The notes under the pieces are model-generated. The model saw nothing but the letters and a program-made list of their open reading frames with translations, made no database searches and was not told the DNA's origin. Positions 22,465 to 36,517 of a stretch of DNA of 64,000 bases are shown one piece after another. This DNA is from Onchocerca volvulus (lineage: Eukaryota > Nematoda > Chromadorea > Rhabditida > Onchocercidae): assembly GCA_000499405.2 (NCBI GenBank), contig HG738140.1, forward strand, positions 5,694,701 to 5,758,700, given 5' to 3'. How positions within the stretch are numbered: the stretch's first letter is position 1; every line of letters starts with the position of its first letter. Both the position numbers and the translations under genes were made by a program.

Positions 22465-24461
22465 TGTCTCACATCATATCATGCTTTCAATCTTTTTTGT
22501 CATTTGCGCAATAAAATTGCAGAATTCATTGATTAATCTTAATTTTTTGAATTTGTGTTTTATCTCCTAAACAATATATAATTCAAAATGAAGATCACGA
22601 TGTATTATTATGATACTTATTTGCTGCATCGTCGAGATGTAACGAAGTTTAGAGTTTTATTCTACTTTTACAATAATCAATCATCGAAATACTGTGCTAT
22701 CTTTTTCTTTTTTTTTTTCTTTTGATAAATTTCAATCGGATATCAATTTTCATTTTTGTTTATGACAATGATTTTATGATAATTATTACTATTAAGTTTA
22801 GCACTTTTCAATGTTTTGCAGGAATATAGCTAATGAAAAAATAAGAAAATTTAGTTATACACATCTTCTATCGATTTCCAGAAAAATTTAACAGCTTCAA
22901 CTCAATGATATTTTAAGTTTTGACCAAATGAATGGTCTCTTTAGATTTCTCTTCGAAGAAATTACATATATAGATCATTCATCTTGATAGATTCCATAGC
23001 AAAAAAAAAAAAAGCTTAAAATGTAAAATATTCTGCCTCATTTTAAAACGCATGAAATCTTAATTGATTAATGATTTCATGCCTTTTAATATGAGAATGA
23101 GAATTGATTTCGGATATTAATCCTGAAGCTTGCAAAACTGATGGAAATCTGAGATATAATAAGATTGCTTTGATTATCAATCTTAATAGTTTTTGAATTT
23201 TAAGTCTTTAAAAAAGCTCAGTTTTACTTCTTAAATCTAAATAATTTTTTCATTCATTTTATTCGTTCATCGGAAGTGCTTGAAAATGAATAAGTACTTG
23301 GGTTATTCACGTGAAATGATAGAATCATCCCAGCGAAGACACGCGAAAGACTGATAATGACATCGAGCCATCGAACGGAAAAATAAAAACCATGTCATGA
23401 GAAGCGAAATAGTAAGGACAGATAGCAGTGAAAGAATAGAAAAAAGATGGATCAGAAGAAGAAAACTTAAACCGCAGGAACAAATGTAGGATAAAAGATT
23501 TAAAAATTATAGTAAAGATAAGTGGGAAAACTATAACTACAAAAATTAGAACTGAATTAATTTAAATCTAATTGGAAATCAAAGTTTAAGAATTGCATTA
23601 TATTTAAAGATTATAAGAACTAAATGAAATCTTAATGAAATATGCTGCGGCTGCAATTATAGTAATTCTAGTGAAACATAAGACTTCATGACATTAATGA
23701 AAAAATGCGATAATGAGACAGTTGGAATAACACTTTGTAGACAAAGGCGAAATGAAACGCAAGGGGACAAATATGATTCAAATAAAAACTTTTGCAATTT
23801 GAAAAATATCACCAAGAATAGCAGCCAACTTTAAACTTTCTTAAATTTAAAACCCTGTGTTTCTGTAATGAATAATGAGCGGTATTTTAAAATCATTTAT
23901 AATATTTTGCAATCATTTTTAGAAATATTTTACAATCATTTTTAAAACTATACATGAAACAAAACTAATTCAATTCTTTCTTCCTGTATCCAACGAGACG
24001 TAAAACAATTCAATTAAAAATTTGTCCAAACAAAATTTTACGGTAAATTAGATGTAAATATGATATGGCGAATCGATTCACTTTAGCTCTAATCCAATCT
24101 TTTTTTTTGTAGATTCATTATTGCAAAAATATTGATTTTGTCAGTTATTTCACCTATTCCACGAAATTACGCTCTCATTCAGGTTCGCCATTAACAAAAT
24201 TAATACTGGAAAGGCCAAGATTCAATGCAAAATTCCACTGAATTTTTATATTAATTTCAATATCAGAGCATAATACTTTTTGGTTTCCCTAAGTTCATTT
24301 TAGAAGCAATTGTCACTAATTTTTAAACTAAAATCTTCTGACATATAGACACAGTAAAACTGTAATTCTTTAACATAAAAAAGAATAGAAGAATTACTTT
24401 AGAAACCAAAAATATCGCACTATAGAGAAGTTGCAAAACTTTGTGGTTTTAAAAGTATTAA
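22465..24461. other. intergenic space; right edge of the duplication then unique DNA
   Basis: 22465-22673 still belongs to the direct duplication (partner 15607-15815). The rest is unique AT-rich DNA upstream of the locus gene and downstream of RBBP5. A purine-rich, relatively GC-rich patch at about 23320-23480 contains no open frame. No gene was found. Confidence 0.5.
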
Positions 24462-27400
24462 TTATTTTACTCTTCGTTGTTTGTTCATATTGCGCATCGA
24501 AATAATGCTAGATGCGCTGCAGGTTGCCGTTCTTTTTCGACCTGAAATAAAAACAACATATTTATAAATGAGAAACAAACTCAATTAATGTTGTACTTCA
24601 AAATGGTATATGCAAATAAAAGAAGAAACTTGAATAAATAGGAAACAATAAAAAACCAAATCACAAAAAGAAGAATATAATAAATAGAACCTGAGTAAGA
24701 GTCTACATCAAGCGTGTTCGGCGTTTCTTCAGTATCTGAATAAAAACAGTATGATAGGTGAAAAAATATGAATAAATAAAATTAACAGCAAAAGTAAAAG
24801 CTCAGTTTTTAACACAGCGAAGCAATTAAACTGAATACCTGGCAATAATAATGCGGGATTTTCTTCTGGATTTTCGATTTCGGGTGCAATTGGTAGAAAC
24901 CAAAGTGGACCACGTTTAGCAGTTAAATCAGTAACATACATGCTACCATCATCATCTTCATCCGAACTACAGTATACAGCGTTTGGTTTAAGAGTGACTA
25001 CGTCAACAATTTCGTCGTCATCTTCCTAATTATGGTAATCATTTTTTAATTCTTAATATATAAAAATAAAACTTAAAGTCCAAGTAGCACGACTTGCAAT
25101 ATTTTTTTCAAATTTTCAATTTGAAAGATTTTGTTTTAAAATTTGTAGAAACTTTGGAAGTTTGCGGAGCTGGTTCATCCGCATCTTCATCCTCCAAATC
25201 GAATTCCGACTCTTTCTCGATATATTTCACATTTTCTTCGAGTTCAGTGAATTCAGGTGCAAAAGCGCTCCAATTTTCAACATGAGCCTAAAAATTTCGA
25301 CTTTCTTAAAAAAATCCAGTAAGAAACAAAAAATCAAACAGAAGTCAAAAAAACTAACCTGAGTCCAAACAGAAACAAGACCATTAGCGATTGAAAGTAT
25401 AATAGGGCGCGTCGGATGCCACTGTACATCATGTAAGGTCTCGCCCTAAAATTAAAAAAATGAAAAATTGATTCTTAATAGAATTCATCGATTTCAAATT
25501 GGAACGTCATCGATTTCAAATTATTTATTCAGTATTGAAAAAACTAGCAGATTCGACTGTAATTAATCGTTTCAAGTTTCTGCTGGAATTCGAAAATATG
25601 ATGTTCTACTTATATATTCACCTTCGTGCCATGCAACATTTTGATTAAACTTCCAGAATTCCTCTCCCAAATATACAGCGAATGTGCCTTAGTACTAGCG
25701 CCACAGATATAATCACCATCGTTTGATACGCATATTGCTTTCCACGAAGCATAAAAATATTTAGATGTAACTTTTAAAATAAGGATTTCAGATTTTTAAA
25801 CTCTAGTCGGGAAATTCATGTCATTTAGTAGCCTAAAAATTTAGCATACGCTAAATTTTAACGATTTATTTTATAACGAAATTAATTCAATATCAGATAT
25901 TACTACGCTAGAATAATATATTCTTCATTTCATTTTCTTCACATTAGTACCAGTTGGATCGAAAAGTACCTGGTATTTTAATACATATTTAAAATACGCT
26001 TTTGAAAAAACCAGTTTTTATATTTTTGCTATTATCTTTGTATCCTAATTAACTGTTAAGAAGCAGATTACGAAAGCTTGCCAGATCAGAGAAGGCATAT
26101 CTAAGATACTGGAATGAAACCAATGCAAAAAATTTATGTCAGTCATTCTACTTTTCATTTTTATAATTCCAAGTACCAAATTAATATAAAAACAAACTTT
26201 ATTAATTATATCTAAAAGCTTCTGCAATGGTTCAACGATAGTTCCATGATGTTTTTTCAACAAAACATCGAGCTTGTAAGTCCTAATGATACGATCCTGA
26301 GAATTCGTTAATAAAAAATCACCACGACGTGTCAGCAATATATTTTTAATCTAAAAACAGCACAACTGAAAGACATTGACAACTTGGATGAATGTTTTTT
26401 GATAATATTAATAACTAATAAAACAAAAATATTTGTCTCTCCATCAGAGCTTTGTTCAGAGAGCTTGATTACATTCAATCAATTCTGTATTTCTTCGGTC
26501 AAAAATGGAGAAAAATTACCTGATGTGTAGCATTTTGCTTCACGAATGTGATCAATTCTAATGTTTGGGCATTGTAAAAAGCAATGCGGCCTTTACTACT
26601 ACCGGTAATGATGTATTTTCCTCTACGATCAAATGTTCCCACAGTGACTTCTCCATGCTGATCATCGATTTTTTCAGGAAATTTTATCTAAAGAAGCCTA
26701 TTTTCTCCTTATTAATTTACAAAAAAAAAAAAAAAAGAAAAGAAAAAATCGGCTTGTGATTAAATATTATCACCAAATCAGATTAATCAACTGTTAACAT
26801 CCTCATAAATTCCATCCCGAACATCAGGCTAAAAAATCTATAGCTAGCGTGATCCACTAATTCTGATTTCTTCAAACAGGACGAAATAATGGATCGTAAA
26901 TTTGGCGAAAATTTCATATTCCTAGGAAATGAATCAAGTTTGTCTTCTGCAAAAAAAAAAAAAAACTTATGCAAACTTAAAATTTATGCAAGAAAATTTT
27001 ACTTCCGTCTGGAGTTTTGCCTCCAAATCTAGAAGCACTGGACTAGCACCCAAATAAATAACCAATATATGTTTATCGTTGCTGGAAATAAAATCATTTA
27101 AAAAAAGTCAAATGAAGGAATAGATGATAGTTTCTATTATTCAATATCAATTATCATGAAAGTTGATATGATGAACATGTAGTCCTTTATATTTTTCAAA
27201 GATACCAAACACGGAGGTGACATGAATAGTCAAAACTCATCCCTAAAGCCGGGTAAGAGTATTGTTCGGCAAAAAATTAAAATAATGCATCAGTAACGAA
27301 CCGTGGGTTGAACATTGCACAAAGAACAGGAGACCCGTAAATTTGTCTTTCAATTCGAGATCCTTCCAGAACATCCCAAATTGCAACAGACCAATCATTG

Positions 27401-27816
27401 CTTGCAGTTATTAATTTACGACCATCACGTGACCAACTTAACGATGTAATAGAATAACCGTGACAAACCCAACTCTGAAATATTAGTTAGACTTTATGAT
27501 CTCTGGAACAATGGCCAGTGATAAGTGATAGCAAATATCGAACGATGCAGCAGTACAATATTCGAAAAGAAAATATTCAAAATAATTAGTACTGCTTTCA
27601 AATAATGTTATGGAAAATGAAAATTACTTTAACAACTCCTTTGGTTATGAGATCAAAAATGTACACACGACCATCAATACTGCCAACGGCGATCAGTGAA
27701 CCCCAACGATTGAATTTACAGCAATTTGCTGAGCCTTGCTGCGTATCCAATACGCCATCTAGCTCTTCAGGAAAACAAACTCCGAAATTTTTATCCAACA
27801 ATTCGGAGTTCATCAT
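24462..27816 (-). CDS. rbbp-5: RBBP5 homologue, WD40 subunit of Set1/MLL (COMPASS) H3K4 methyltransferase
   Basis: Nuclear scaffold that, with WDR5, ASH2 and a SET protein, promotes H3K4 methylation. Exons: 27628-27816, 27302-27474, 27003-27081, 26520-26687, 26198-26350, about 25622-25770, 25359-25445, 25153-25287, 24839-25025, 24691-24735 and 24462-24541; about 480 residues (human is somewhat over 500). Diagnostic pieces: [74 protein letters not shown] and [20 protein letters not shown]. After the propeller come the acidic ASH2/nucleosome segment ([15 protein letters not shown]), a WDR5-binding-like EIVDVVTL and [18 protein letters not shown]. All junctions agree in phase except the one into the exon ending at 25622, where no clean acceptor gives the right frame. 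The start Met follows an acceptor (ATTATAG), suggesting a 5' UTR intron or trans-splicing. The C-terminal tail ends in a short basic stretch (NKQRRVK). Confidence 0.93.
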
Positions 27817-28670
27817 TTCGATCCTATAATGAATGATATTAGGTTACTCCCAAACTACATGGAGTATAATGAATATTTATTTTCTTTTTTGTCTTAAAAA
27901 CCAGCTGTACATTTCCACTATAATTGATTTTTCGTAGTTTTTATTAAACTTATCACCTCCTCGATTCAACTTTATCACCTTTTCGACTCAGTATTGTATC
28001 TTCTTGATCGTAAATCTCTTCAAACCTAATTTCAGTAATTAGTTTATATTTGTAAACATCCCCTCCTCTTCTAACTACCAACCTTTCTTTTCTTGGTCAC
28101 CGATGTCACAATCCATTAAACATGCAAACAATCTTCTTGAAACCGATACATTGCATTCTCGTTGCATATTCCGAATTATGAAAAAGATATTCCGAAGCGT
28201 CGATCTTCGTTAACATTATTGAATTGATCAGACATTTTACTGGAGTTCTTGGTCATATTATTAGTAAAACCTTTAAAAGTATGAATTTAATAATATTCAA
28301 TTAATTTATTCAATAACAATCTAATATTGATAGATATTTTTTCTTTTATTGCGAAATTCGCATACGGATTTCATTGGAAAATTTAAATATGTACTATCTA
28401 CATAAGTTGCTATGTTCATTTCCAAAAGGAATCTCCAAAACATTCTCAATACAGTATGAATGAACTAAATCTCAGGTTGGAGAGAAATATTTTCATATTC
28501 AATCACGAAATTACTGTAAATCAATTCTCTGAAATTGGATGGTGTTTAAGCGGAAACGGAAGCGGAAAAAGCAAAAGAATTATACTTTTAATTCAACATG
28601 TGGTTCATTTCATAGCATCAATTTCGTTTACTAAAAATGGTCCATTTGGAGCATACAATTAATGATTACC

Positions 28671-28760
28671 TTTCATTCAAGCAAGCAAAATGCTATTATT
28701 AATCATTGAAATTTTGAGAATAGCTTGAAAATGTTTCGTCCCACAATTGTATTCATTTAT
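28671..28760. repeat. dispersed repeat (partner at 40010-40095)
   Basis: TTTCATTCAAGCAAGCAA, then TGAGAATAG.TTGAAAA.GTTTCGTCCCA, recur in the same order and orientation at 40010-40095 inside an MFS intron. The copies differ by scattered substitutions. Probably remnants of an interspersed element. Confidence 0.7.
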
Positions 28761-30007
28761 TTCATCTATGATTCTGAAAACAGCACACATTTCTAGTTTG
28801 GTTAATTCTTGTTGAGGAAATAATCAAAATCGATAGCAAATGAAGGAGTCGTACATCAAATATATGTCGAGTCACATTCTGTCACACTGTTACATTTGAG
28901 TAGTCTATAATTTACAGTAATTTGAAATTAAAGTAGAATAGTTGAATGGATTTCGTGTTATATGATTAAAGGATAAATACAAATGCTCGAACTTTGCTGT
29001 TATTCACCGAGAATTATTTTAAATGCTTAAATATATATGATAAATGTAAACGTAGATATGAAGATCCGAGAAATGCTGTTTGAATCAAATTGAAAACGGA
29101 ATCGATATTAACATCTCAAACTGATTTCCGAATATAAATATCTATTCTGTCTAAAACACGACACCGAATCGGACGCTGTTTCCATCTGATTCTTCGATTC
29201 TTCTGATTCTTTCATATTGTAGGGTATTTCTCATAGTTTTGTGAAGTTATGTATTACATACACACGATTGTCATATAGTCTGTTTGAAATGTAAAGAATT
29301 AATTCACAAGAATTGATTTCTTCCAAATTGAATTCATGAAATTTGCCCATAATCTAAGTGATGCAAGAAGACAAATTATACGGAATTCATGCTTTGAATC
29401 TATGATAAATTTCAAAAATTTTTTTTTCACTATTTTTGTCCTTCCAACAATTAAATTAATTGCCCAAACTAGTAGTTGCTTGAGTTTTAAATCAATTCAT
29501 ATATCATTAATCAAGTTGAAAATAAATCGATTTATTTTGAAATTCTTCAAGACTACTTAATCTTTTCGTTTGATATCGATTTATTCTAATTTACCTATTG
29601 ATTGAATTTCAGGGCTTTTTGTTTGTTCAATGTGATTTCAAACATTTCAAATCATCCATCGCTTCTTCATCCACCATCTCAACTGTCAGAAAATGACGTT
29701 TGTTAATAAAATTTGAAGCTCAACGAATGTTTTGTTCATTTCTTTTCTGCTTTTTATGATTTCCAGTCAAAGGCTCTGTTCTTTCAATGCTAGGCGCCAA
29801 TTTGTGTGATATTAGGCGCCAGTTTGATCTGTATGTGCCTAAATCGTATTGTCGCTTCCTTTCTTCATCGATCGATCGGTCGAGTCATTTTTTTTTTTTT
29901 TTTGAATTTTATGATTCCTTTTTTTATCATTGATTTTATCATTCATTTGTTTAATCAATCTCAAGTAAACGTTTGATATTTTTTCACCTCGTAATAAAAA
30001 AACTCAC

Positions 30008-30280
30008 GTGTTACACGCTTTACACGCTCAATTCCACGCTTGCAATATAATAGTAACAATTGTGCCATTTGATCAAACAATATCAACTGTAAAAGTATTT
30101 CATCTTTTGTGATAAGCAGAAAAGCAGGAAAAATGCAATGCAGAACGTACATAATGATATGAAATTTCTGCAGCAAGACATTATAGATAATTTTGCTGAT
30201 AAACAGCTGATAAACAGATGGCTGTGATGAAATTACTGCATTGATGATAATATTAATATCAGCAATGATAATTAGAATTT
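30008..30280 (-). CDS. possible hydrophobic exon of an unidentified gene
   Basis: An open stretch of about 90 codons bounded by an acceptor (TTTTCACTTAG) and a good donor (ACAC|GTGAGT). It contains FHIIMYVLHCIFPAFLL and MAQLLLLYCKRGIERVKR. An open run this long is unusual in DNA this rich in stops. However, no matching neighbour exons were found and no family is recognised, so it may be chance. Confidence 0.2.
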
Positions 30281-33200
30281 CTAAGTGAAAACAACTTTAA
30301 TGTCATTTCAAGTCAGTATTTGTTTGTTATTTGATAAGCACAATTGCTTAATCACATGCTATGCAGTTTTTCAAAGAAATAAATCAATTTTCAATCAATG
30401 TCAATTTTTAGCTTCAGAAATTTCAAATAAAAATTAGAATTCTTCAAATAAATTCAAAATTTAACCAAATTTCTAAATTCATTTTTAATATTAGAAATAA
30501 TCTCAAGTTTTTGCTTATAAATCTCAACTTCAATTATTTTTCATTAAAACAAGTACCAACGTATAAATATTGTAAAATATTGCGGGAAAGTTTCGGAGAT
30601 CATCATATTTTCAGCTTTACCTTCATATTACATGCCATATTTTAATTCCATGCAAAGAAATAAAATTTATTCAAAATACAAATTGAGCCTGAGAAGATTA
30701 TACTTTGAAGTTCTCGAAATTTTTACTGCATTTTTCACATCATTTGTACATGGTATTGTTTTTGATAAATAAGTAATCGATTTTAAAAACGAAACTTTAG
30801 GATAATTTTGTTATATTATTTGGAAAAATGATCATGACTATCAATGAATATAATTAACTCAAGTCATCCAAAATGATTGAGAACATTTAAAAAATTAAAT
30901 TTCTCATTGTAAGTTTTTTTTGAAATCATTTATTTATTTATTTTTTTCATCTAGTTTTCTTCAATTCCCTCCAAAAAAATGAAGAATTTTAAAAATTTTA
31001 CAATTCTATTCATATTAGAAGAAAATATTTTCATGAATTAAGATGATGGCAATTGTTCATAGATGAGATAAAAGTATTCTTTTATCAAAATTGTTTCTAA
31101 TGAATTCTATTTCTTATTTCCTTAGCTTCTATATAAATTTATTATTTTATAGTACAATATTTAAATTGAAACTAAGAATTAAATTTTGAATATTTCTATC
31201 AATAATGAAAAATATTTTTTATGATTACTGAGCTATTTCCATCGCACTCTTCGAAGTACATATTTATCCAATTACTGTGATATCGAATTCAAAGTTACAA
31301 AAGTTATTTGTATAGGAAAAAAGTATAAATCAATTATTCATATAAGTAAGTATAAATGAACTATTCATATAAATAAATAGAAATAAAACTTTCAGATATG
31401 TATTTTAAATTTAAAAAAAAAATGAATGATGTATACTTAGTTGGAGGAAGTTTCATAGATCTCTTCGCTGTCAACAAATACAGGTGACAAATTGCATCAA
31501 TATCAATTTTGAATTCTAATCTATCTACAGAATTTCATAGTAATTAATAAATGATAATAGAACTCTTTGATCAACCGCCAATTCTTTCATGACATTTGGT
31601 ATAAATTTTTATCGAATTTTTTCATCAACATTTTTATAGATTCTTTAATTGTCCTATTATATCATACCTTATCAGTATACCTTCAGATTTTATCATAAAT
31701 GGCTAAAGTAAAATCCATTTTCAATTAAAGAAAACATGAAAAAAAAATTTTTTTAATGATCTCTTGAAGAGGCAAAATTGATTAATTAAATTTTACAAAA
31801 CATTTTTCCGATAAAAATTGATTAATTTAATTTTACATAGCATTTTTCCGATGAAACATTTTTCTCAGGACCAGTTTGAAAAGAAATTCTTATTAAGAGC
31901 AGTAAAATCATTCTGCAACATTTCCATTATTATTGCGGTCATCTCTTGATATCTTATCAATATTTCTACTCTTAACATTTCCAAAATGATGAAATTAGGA
32001 ATTTATTATGCTGCAATAGCATTAGTGGTATTAGAGAAAGTACATCACTGATAAGAACTGAGTTTCCTTATCAGCCCTGATAATTCAAATAGAAATAGCT
32101 CATCAGTAAGAAGTCAAATGTATTGATAACTTGCTCGGAGCTTCGATATTTACATCAATCTTTAAACTTTTTTCCTCTTGTTTGCAATAATATTTTGTTT
32201 TTTTGTTATTTATTTAAAACATAAATAAGCATATAGTAAAATGAAAAGATTATGTAATTATAATAGAGTATTGTAGAAATTATATTTTTAATATAAATTA
32301 TTATTTCGTCTACTTCGTGTATTGCGCATGCCTCCTAAAATCTGAGCATACCTCCCAACTCAAATTCGAATTTAAAAATTAAACAGTTAATGAATTCTTG
32401 AAATTTAAACATCTTGGAAACTTATGTTATCATTTGTTCTTCAATATTTTTAACGGGGATAATAATTAAATTAAAAAATAAACTTACATCAATTATAGGA
32501 TAAAATTATCATTATTTATTGCTCTTCTCTTTTTCTGTCTTCGTAAACAATTAAATTTTGATTGTAATCATAAGATTATAGAGAGTTGAAGTTTATTGAA
32601 ATCCAAAAATTTGATGTTAATTAACAAGTTTTTTGCGTGTTTTGAAGTGATCTTTTCACGTATTTTTCCTTTCTTCATCCCACCCATTTTTTAAAAATAT
32701 ATATTTTATTCAGTTCATGATATGAATCAGAATGTTAAATTTTTTTTTTTTACATGAAATTTTGTCATTAATATCAAACAGTTATCATTTAAAAAAAAAA
32801 AAAGAAATATTAAAATTCTTCAAATATTTTTTACAATAGAAAAATTTCAGCAGAAACTATCGAAAAAACCTAAATATTTTTTGGAATGTAGATATTCTCA
32901 GAAATAATCGAAAATTTTTGCAATATCTTTGTATATTCAAATTTGACCTTCACAATATAATTAAAATGTTGTAAATTGTGTTGTGCCATAATGAAATTAC
33001 TGTAAATAATTTCTTTTTGCGCTATAATTTGATAATATTTTAAATTATATTAAGATTCAAATGTAGTACGAGTTTTCATCTACAAAGGCTATTCTTTTGG
33101 ATCAAGTCTTTTGTTCCGATTGATCAGGGTATTCAATCCTCTTGTTCTGATCAGTTAAATCATCCAATCCTTTCCCAAACTTTACTTTACCGACAGAAAT

Positions 33201-36200
33201 CACTTAATTGCTGCAAAAACTGAACTATGCATTGATCAAATCAAGTTCCGATCAGTGAATCAATTATATGCACATTTAAATTTGTTTGGAATTTTTTTAA
33301 AAGATAAAAAAATTATTATTTGCAATTGCGAAATTTTTCGCAATAATCAATAATTACATACATATTTTTTTCGATCTTTTGTAACTTTATGATTTTGATT
33401 TTAATTTCATTTCTTTCCTTTATTCTTCATTAAGTAATACAATAGAAATGCTGAAATTTTCAAAGTGTAGCACTATTCTTGTCAATTAAATGAAATAACA
33501 TATGTATATTTAATTGTAAAGTGTGTATTCTCTCGACCTTCTTATCATCAATTATCATTATGATATGGAATTGTCTGAGCACGCCAAAGAACGGCTGTTT
33601 TATATTCACTTTCCTACACAATTAAATGTTAAATTATTGAATATATATTTATCGGATAATTTTTAGGATATTTGCTCAATTTTTAAACATTTTACAATTT
33701 TAATTTGGATAAGAAACAGTGATTTGTATTGATCCGAATGATTTATACTGTTTCGAATTGATAAATAATAGCATGCAGTAGTTATCATAAACAGTAATCA
33801 AAATTTTTCATCATTAAATTGATGAAATATTCATGAATTATTTGTTAATGGATTTATTTTATGTACTAATATTGCTTTTATTATATTAAACTTCTTTTGA
33901 AGTGCAATATATTTGATACTTTTGTAATGTTTAAATACGAATTTCGCAAATTTGATTCATTCAATTATCAGATCAAAAATCATATTTTGCTGATAATATT
34001 TATTCTGTTTAGTTGACTCTATACGAATAATATCGCTTGTTTTATATCAGTTTTGTTATCAAATTTGTAAGAAAATGAGATCGCTCTTGTTTGTTAAACT
34101 TTTTTCCACATTTGCTAATTAATTATCACATTTGCTTGCACAAACAGGCTCTGATAGTTGAAATTTTGTAAAATGCAACATTCCATTCTAGAATGTCGCA
34201 GTGTAATTCGACACGTTCTTTAGAATGTTGATCAAATGTTTGAAATTTCGGAAATTTTTCACACCTATTAGATTTTGATATTAAACTATTTATTAAATGA
34301 ATATGTTTCTTCGTTAGAAGTTAACTACAAAATAAAAATTTTTGCACTGATCTGAAATAATCATTGCGTTTTAATTTAATATTAAAGTTAACAATTTTTA
34401 TTTTGATATTTATTCAAAAATTATATGAAATATATTTTGATCGTAATTACACATCTTATAGCGCAAATGTCGCAAATATTGCGAAACAAATTTTTTTAAT
34501 TTTCAACTTTTTTTTTTCTGTAACATACTTCATATTTTTGAAACACAGTGTTAGATAAAATATTTGCCTGACAAGTACGAGCAGAATACAAAATCGAAAA
34601 GGTCCTTCAATAACTTCAAATGATTTATTTATTGGTAATAAACTTCTACATTTTCAATTTCAAATTTCTTAAAAAATTATGTGGAAATGGAACGAAAGAT
34701 CAGTAACCTTTGGTATGCCATGGAGAATTCTTTCGTCGAATCTTCGATTCATTTGATTTCTCGATGAAAAATGACCTTTGCCTGATATGCATTGCTTTCT
34801 TAATTTCATACATTTCATCTCGATTTCAGTGTAATATTGGGAAAATGAAACGGAAAAGGAAAAAAGCGGAAATAAACGATTTCAGAAATTGTTTTTTCAA
34901 GATTTCTTTTTTCTTTTTTTTTTTTTTTTTTCAATAAAAATGAATGTTTCTTATTTCTGTAAAAAGAGAATCATTTCGCAAAAATTTTTCACCTTATTTG
35001 TTTTGTGGGTCATAAAAGCCGTGTAAAAATGAGAACAATTCTAATCAATTTCAAACTTTAAGTGGAATAATTGTGATTCAAATGTTATTGCAAAATGTAA
35101 ATGATTGAAAATGTTTTTTTCTTTTTTTTTTTTGTTTTTTTTGCGCTCATTTTTCGTTATACGTTGAAAATGATTATTAATTGTCACTCGAATCGTCATT
35201 TCACAAATAACATTGGAAAATGGAAATGCTCGATGATATGAACTATTGATAATATGATAGAAAATGGATAATCCATTCTATAAAATTTAGTAAAATTAAG
35301 TAAAATTCAATAAAATTTACGATTCTTGCAAACTCTTCATATAAATCTTCCTGAAGCTAATTTTATGATTGTTAAAATTAGGAGAAATTCAAAAATATCG
35401 CTTTTCCTAATTCAAAACTAAAAAATCGAAACTTTTTACCTATTCCATTCTTGTCTATCTGTTAACTAAGCCAACATTACATATGAAAAATTATAAAATT
35501 TATGAAAATTTTGATGTGAATGGTAAGATGAATTCAAATTCCTTTAGATTATATGTAGTTTCAGCTGGGCAATAAACATTTGATTAAATTATCAATATCA
35601 CTAAGATAGCAAATTATGCCAAATTAATTTTTTATAATTTAAAGGAAATTTTAAGTGAGCAACTAATAAATTACGCTTAATTAATGGATTGAGCTTGTCG
35701 TTTGTTTATATGTTCACCAATTTCATGCTAATACATAATTATAACTTGTTATTTTATTGCTAAATTCAATCAACTCATCCGATTAATTGGTTTTAAAACT
35801 TGTTTATTAAACAGGTAGTCAATTTAAAATCAATTATTTCTGATGTAAATCGAAATTTTGGTTCAAATGCCATTTGAAAAATTTCTTTTGAATTGGGAGT
35901 TTCAAAAATGGCGAATGGTTTTTTCCAAACATGAATTTTTAAAAAATATCTCTTGATACCTTATTTATGATTTTTTGTTTTTTTTTTTTTTTTTTTTTTT
36001 GTATTTATTTGATAGGTATTGTCAAATTTAAATATGACTTTTAAAAATAAAAAACTCGTTCATTTATTTTCAAGAATGAATAAATCGATAAATAACATTA
36101 ATAATTGACCCCTAATACATTCTGTTAAAAATTTTTCCTAATTTTCTCAAAATGCACCGAATTATAAACACTTTGCTGAAAAGCTATAGCTTGATGATAA

Positions 36201-36517
36201 AATCTAGTTTCTTCTTTCTTTGATCAATTGTGATTTATCTGATCTTTTGATCTAAATTTCTATCTATAATATGCTTTTCATTTTTTGCTAAATTTCTTTA
36301 TATTTGGCTCATTTCCATTTCTAAATTGATTAGTTTACTCATTTCATTTATTAAAATGAATGATTATTTGTGGATAGAATTATCAGCAGCGTCAAATTGT
36401 GAAACTTTTCAAATATTTCATATTTTTTTGGCTTTTCAGATTGCTTAAGAATTTTTTTTTTTTTTTTCTGAAAAAGTTTGGTAGATTTTTTGAAGAAATA
36501 GCACGTGGATTTTAGCA

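Larger units (their letters stand above)
27817..36517. other. 8.7-kb gene-poor stretch
   Basis: Upstream of RBBP5 and upstream of the MFS gene. Contents: a short near-tandem TTTATCACCTYYTCGAYTCA at about 27950-27990; a dispersed repeat at 28671-28760; two TAGGCGCCARTTTG copies at about 29790-29825; and a possible exon at 30008-30280 (minus). Long T tracts lie at about 34910-34930 and 35980-36000. Nothing else recognisable was seen. Confidence 0.5.

Noticed and set aside
26783..26974. 63-codon frame inside the RBBP5 gene (minus strand)
   Set aside because: It lies in the intron between exons 27003-27081 and 26520-26687, which join directly in phase 0.
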